From assembly GCA_964573995.1 (NCBI GenBank), contig CAZNLH010000006.1, positions 1 through 64,000 of the forward strand: a stretch of 64,000 nucleotides of DNA, read 5' to 3'. A program made the position numbers and the translations under genes. The stretch's first letter is position 1; each line of letters opens with the position of its first letter. This document shows positions 61,689-64,000 of the stretch, one piece after another. Source of the DNA: CAZNLH01 sp964573995 (GTDB taxonomy: Bacteria; Gemmatimonadota; CAZMKB01; CAZNLH01). Under the pieces are notes generated by a model, which made no database searches, was not told the origin of the DNA, and worked only from the letters and a program-made list of their open reading frames with translations.

Positions 61689-63133
61689 TTCGCAACTCCT
61701 ACCTCTACATCCCTGAACCTTGCGGGCGAAGCGCCGTGCCCTACGTGACACACCTGCATGGGCTCCCCCTTCCCGCAACTCGGGATCCCCCACAATCTCC
61801 ACGAACCGGCATCGCCCACGGCGTCGCACCTTGACCAGAAATCCGGGGTTATTCCCGTATAGATCGGGTTCTTCAGCATCCTTGTGATCTTACCGTGGCT
61901 GATTTCCCAGGCGATCTGCGTCCCGAATTGAAAGTTGAGGCGCCTGTCGTCTATGCTCCACGATTTATTGGTAGAGACCATTATACCATGGTCCGTGTCA
62001 AGTATCATCTCTTCAAGGGGCCACTCCCCGGGTTCCAGGTTGATGTTCGTCATCCTTATCAAGGGGATCCTGCTCCAGCCGTCCGCCCTCATTGCCCCGT
62101 TGCTCTCCATGCCGAGGGACCCCGCCGTCTCCCTTGAAGTCAAGAAGTTCATCAGGATCCCCTCTCGAACTATGTCCGTCTTCCCGGCTTCAACTCCCTC
62201 GTCGTCATAGCCGAATGTTCCCAGTCCACCCGGGACCGTCGAATCCGCCACTATGTTGACCCTTTCGGAACCATATCGTAACTTCCCGGCATCCGCCACC
62301 TTGAGAAAACTCCCCCCGGCCAGGCTGATCTCCGAGCCTAAGACCCGATCCAATTCCACCGGATGACCGCACGACTCGTGCACCTGGAGTCCCAACTGGT
62401 CGCTCGCCACGATCAAGGTCATACGTCCATGCGGACAGGGTGGAGCCGACAAGAGGGCAACCGCTTCCTCACGGGCCCTCTCTCCCTCGTTTTCGAGGCC
62501 GAGATCCCGCACGAATTCATATCCACGCGCCGCGGTATTCCCGCTGAAGGAGTTAGGGTAGGATCGCGCCTGGGGTTCTCCACCCCTGACCGCCACGACG
62601 TTGATCCCTCCCCCCGACTCAATGACCTTCTGGTTGATCACGGAGCCCTCTGTACTGATGAACAGGCTCTCCGTGCGGTAAAAGGAGACGCTGGATTCAG
62701 CGACCTTCACCTCGGGTGCCTTCATCAAAGGCGCCATCGCCCGATCAAGGAGAGAGATCTTCTCATCAAGGGGGACCTGGAACGGGTCGATCTCGCACGG
62801 GCTCGAATAGTCATCCACCACGGGCTCGACGGGGGACATAACGACCCTTTCCTTCGCGATCGAGGCGCTCGATCGGGCTATGTCCAGCGCCAAGTCGAAG
62901 ATGCGACCGGCATCAGCGTCTTCCAATCGATTTGTAGACGCGAACCCCCAGGCCCCCTTGTACAACACCCTAACTCCGTAACCCTGGTCCTCGGCTTGGT
63001 GGATGTGGTCGACCCTGCCGTTCTTCATCTTAATGCCCTCGCGGGCCCTCCTTACAAGCCTCACATCGGCATATTCCACACCCTCCTTCCTGCCCAATCG
63101 ATGGAGGGTCTCTTTCAACGTGTCCTGCAACAT
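61685..63133 (-). CDS. tldD: TldD metalloprotease
   Basis: Catalytic subunit of the TldD/TldE peptidase, 482 residues. The zinc motif is HESCGHPVELD (HExxxH); further blocks are ESGGGINVVAVRGGEPQARSY, GGLGTFGYDDEGVEAGKTDIV and TNINLEPGEWPLEEMI, and the C-terminal GIPSCGKGEPMQV strand with its Cys is present. In E. coli the complex matures microcin B17 and CcdA; other roles include RiPP leader cleavage. It is translationally coupled to pmbA. The 208-base gap upstream to the plus-strand barrel gene is divergent. Confidence 0.95.
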   Translation of the reverse strand: MLQDTLKETLHRLGRKEGVEYADVRLVRRAREGIKMKNGRVDHIHQAEDQGYGVRVLYKGAWGFASTNRLEDADAGRIFDLALDIARSSASIAKERVVMSPVEPVVDDYSSPCEIDPFQVPLDEKISLLDRAMAPLMKAPEVKVAESSVSFYRTESLFISTEGSVINQKVIESGGGINVVAVRGGEPQARSYPNSFSGNTAARGYEFVRDLGLENEGERAREEAVALLSAPPCPHGRMTLIVASDQLGLQVHESCGHPVELDRVLGSEISLAGGSFLKVADAGKLRYGSERVNIVADSTVPGGLGTFGYDDEGVEAGKTDIVREGILMNFLTSRETAGSLGMESNGAMRADGWSRIPLIRMTNINLEPGEWPLEEMILDTDHGIMVSTNKSWSIDDRRLNFQFGTQIAWEISHGKITRMLKNPIYTGITPDFWSRCDAVGDAGSWRLWGIPSCGKGEPMQVCHVGHGASPARFRDVEVGVAK

Positions 63134-63341
63134 CGGCTTCCTCCTAATGGCTCATCCCATTGCTGCCCTCTCAAGACGCTTCCACGGTGTCCGGTACATG
63201 AATTGCCTTATTATCATGTGTAACAAGGTACTCCGGAGAGGTCATTCCGGATATATTAACATGAAACATAATGGCCTGCAACAAGATATATCATTCAACA
63301 GTCCAGGCCACAGAACATAAAAAAAGAGAGGATGATGTCCA

Positions 63342-63950
63342 ATGATAAGGTCAATCTGTATCATTACGGCAACACTGTTGTCCATTTCCAACCCCGCATT
63401 CGCCCACGTCCGCCTCAGGGCGGGCCACGAGGATAGGCAGTCCTGGCGGGGTGAAGTCATCCCCTACCTCGGGGTAGTGGATTTGGGAGGGGTCACCGAG
63501 GATATGCTCGGGCTTGAAGGCTCCACGGGCGGCATCCTCGGGGTCGAATTCCAGTTCCTCACGACCAGGTACCTCGAGGCAGGGTTCAACATCGCGGACA
63601 TCCCCGTCTCCACCAACCTTACAAGGAACAACCCCTACGCACTGAATCCCGAACTCGACTCCTTCGTAGGCGCCGACATCCTCCTGACCGACTTCAATCT
63701 CTCCTATAATCTGTCTCCCCCCGGCGACCGCATGGTCCCTTACCTCCAGGCCGGAGTCGGGCGGGAGAGTATCTTCTACGACGGCGTATTCGACAGGGGT
63801 TTCACTACCTACACGCTCGGCGGAGGCATCAAGGGACGGCTCCATCGACGTGTTTCCTTGACAACCTCGTTCCACCACACCCGGACCTTCGTCCTGGGAG
63901 GCGACCTCAACCTGAGCCGTATAGTATTCGGCCTCTCGATCCTATTCTGA
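63342..63950 (+). CDS. Small outer-membrane beta-barrel protein
   Basis: 202 residues with a signal peptide (MIRSICIITATLLSISNPAFA) and alternating amphipathic strands (YLEAGFNIADIP, FVGADILLTDFNLSYNL, FTTYTLGGGIKGRL, VSLTTSFHHTRTFVLGG) ending in a terminal Phe, as expected for a barrel inserted by BamA. It looks like an eight-stranded OmpX/OmpW-like or OMP_b-brl barrel. GAGG lies ten bases before the ATG. It is a single plus-strand gene divergent from tldD. Function cannot be told. Confidence 0.85.
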   Translation: MIRSICIITATLLSISNPAFAHVRLRAGHEDRQSWRGEVIPYLGVVDLGGVTEDMLGLEGSTGGILGVEFQFLTTRYLEAGFNIADIPVSTNLTRNNPYALNPELDSFVGADILLTDFNLSYNLSPPGDRMVPYLQAGVGRESIFYDGVFDRGFTTYTLGGGIKGRLHRRVSLTTSFHHTRTFVLGGDLNLSRIVFGLSILF

Positions 63951-64000
63951 AAAAAAAGGCCGTGCCCTGCCATCGACCTATCCCGGCCGGCCCTTCCGGC
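63951..64000. other. Window edge
   Basis: Fifty bases after the barrel gene hold an A-run (63951-63959) and a GC-rich end with GGCCGGCCC; too short to call a gene or terminator. Confidence 0.3.

Noticed and set aside
1..64000. CRISPR arrays, prophage, integrons or rRNA genes
   Set aside because: No regularly spaced repeats, phage structural genes, integrase or rRNA sequence were seen.

Overview
The window is chromosomal DNA from a bacterium, densely packed, with almost every gene on the minus strand. It holds no rRNA, insertion sequence, prophage or CRISPR array that I can see. Several traits point to the FCB superphylum (Bacteroidetes/Fibrobacteres relatives and candidate phyla such as Krumholzibacteriota, Eisenbacteria or Latescibacteria). 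These are a short primary sigma factor without region 1.1, a GldA-GldF-GldG type ABC operon, and two large secreted metallopeptidases ending in a FlgD-like C-terminal domain with the NYPNPFNPST signature. A phylum name would be inference only. Many genes use TTG starts behind strong Shine-Dalgarno sequences, so several starts here were set by the ribosome binding site rather than by the longest frame.

Layout. 1-4707: two methyltransferases, a GT4 glycosyltransferase, a tRNA nucleotidyltransferase and a phosphoesterase. 4763-12959: one long run, fmdB-argS-sugar kinase-purM-ribD-ribE-ribBA-ribH-nusB, with a promoter at 13093-13121 and a terminator at 4710-4735; it joins riboflavin synthesis to translation, purine synthesis and antitermination. 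13231-17614: envelope and signalling genes (HEAT lipoprotein, OmpA-like protein, creatininase-family hydrolase, degenerate GGDEF protein). 18121-19203: a lone plus-strand radical SAM/SPASM gene with its own promoter and a strong terminator. 19302-21409: groES-groEL under a perfect CIRCE operator. 21427-26844: mutL-miaA-nadC-birA-coaX, tightly overlapped and ending in a terminator. 26940-34192: comEC, then gldA-gldF-gldG-DUF4340. 34377-37391: primary sigma factor, omega subunit, lapB and lapA. 37440-40239: tRNA-Arg followed by the paired tRNA methylthiotransferases mtaB and miaB. 40348-44160: HU protein, a second zinc-ribbon protein and pyrR-pyrB-pyrC. 44500-48058: TPR lipoprotein-like or periplasmic protein, purN-purH and tRNA-Val. 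48112-63950: secreted M1 and M36 peptidases, a small fatty-acid or polyketide-like unit, tldD-pmbA, and an outer-membrane barrel.

The most unusual unit is at 51225-53986: an acyl carrier protein, an intact beta-ketoacyl synthase and a second synthase that has lost all of the Cys-His-His residues. This matches the KS-alpha/KS-beta (chain length factor) design of type II polyketide and aryl polyene systems, but with different substitutions and none of the usual tailoring genes beside it. Other points of interest are two unannotated small genes (26677-26844 and 60069-60209), a palindrome inside the promoter of the second fmdB-like gene, and a gene-free, repeat-bearing stretch between lapB and rpoZ.
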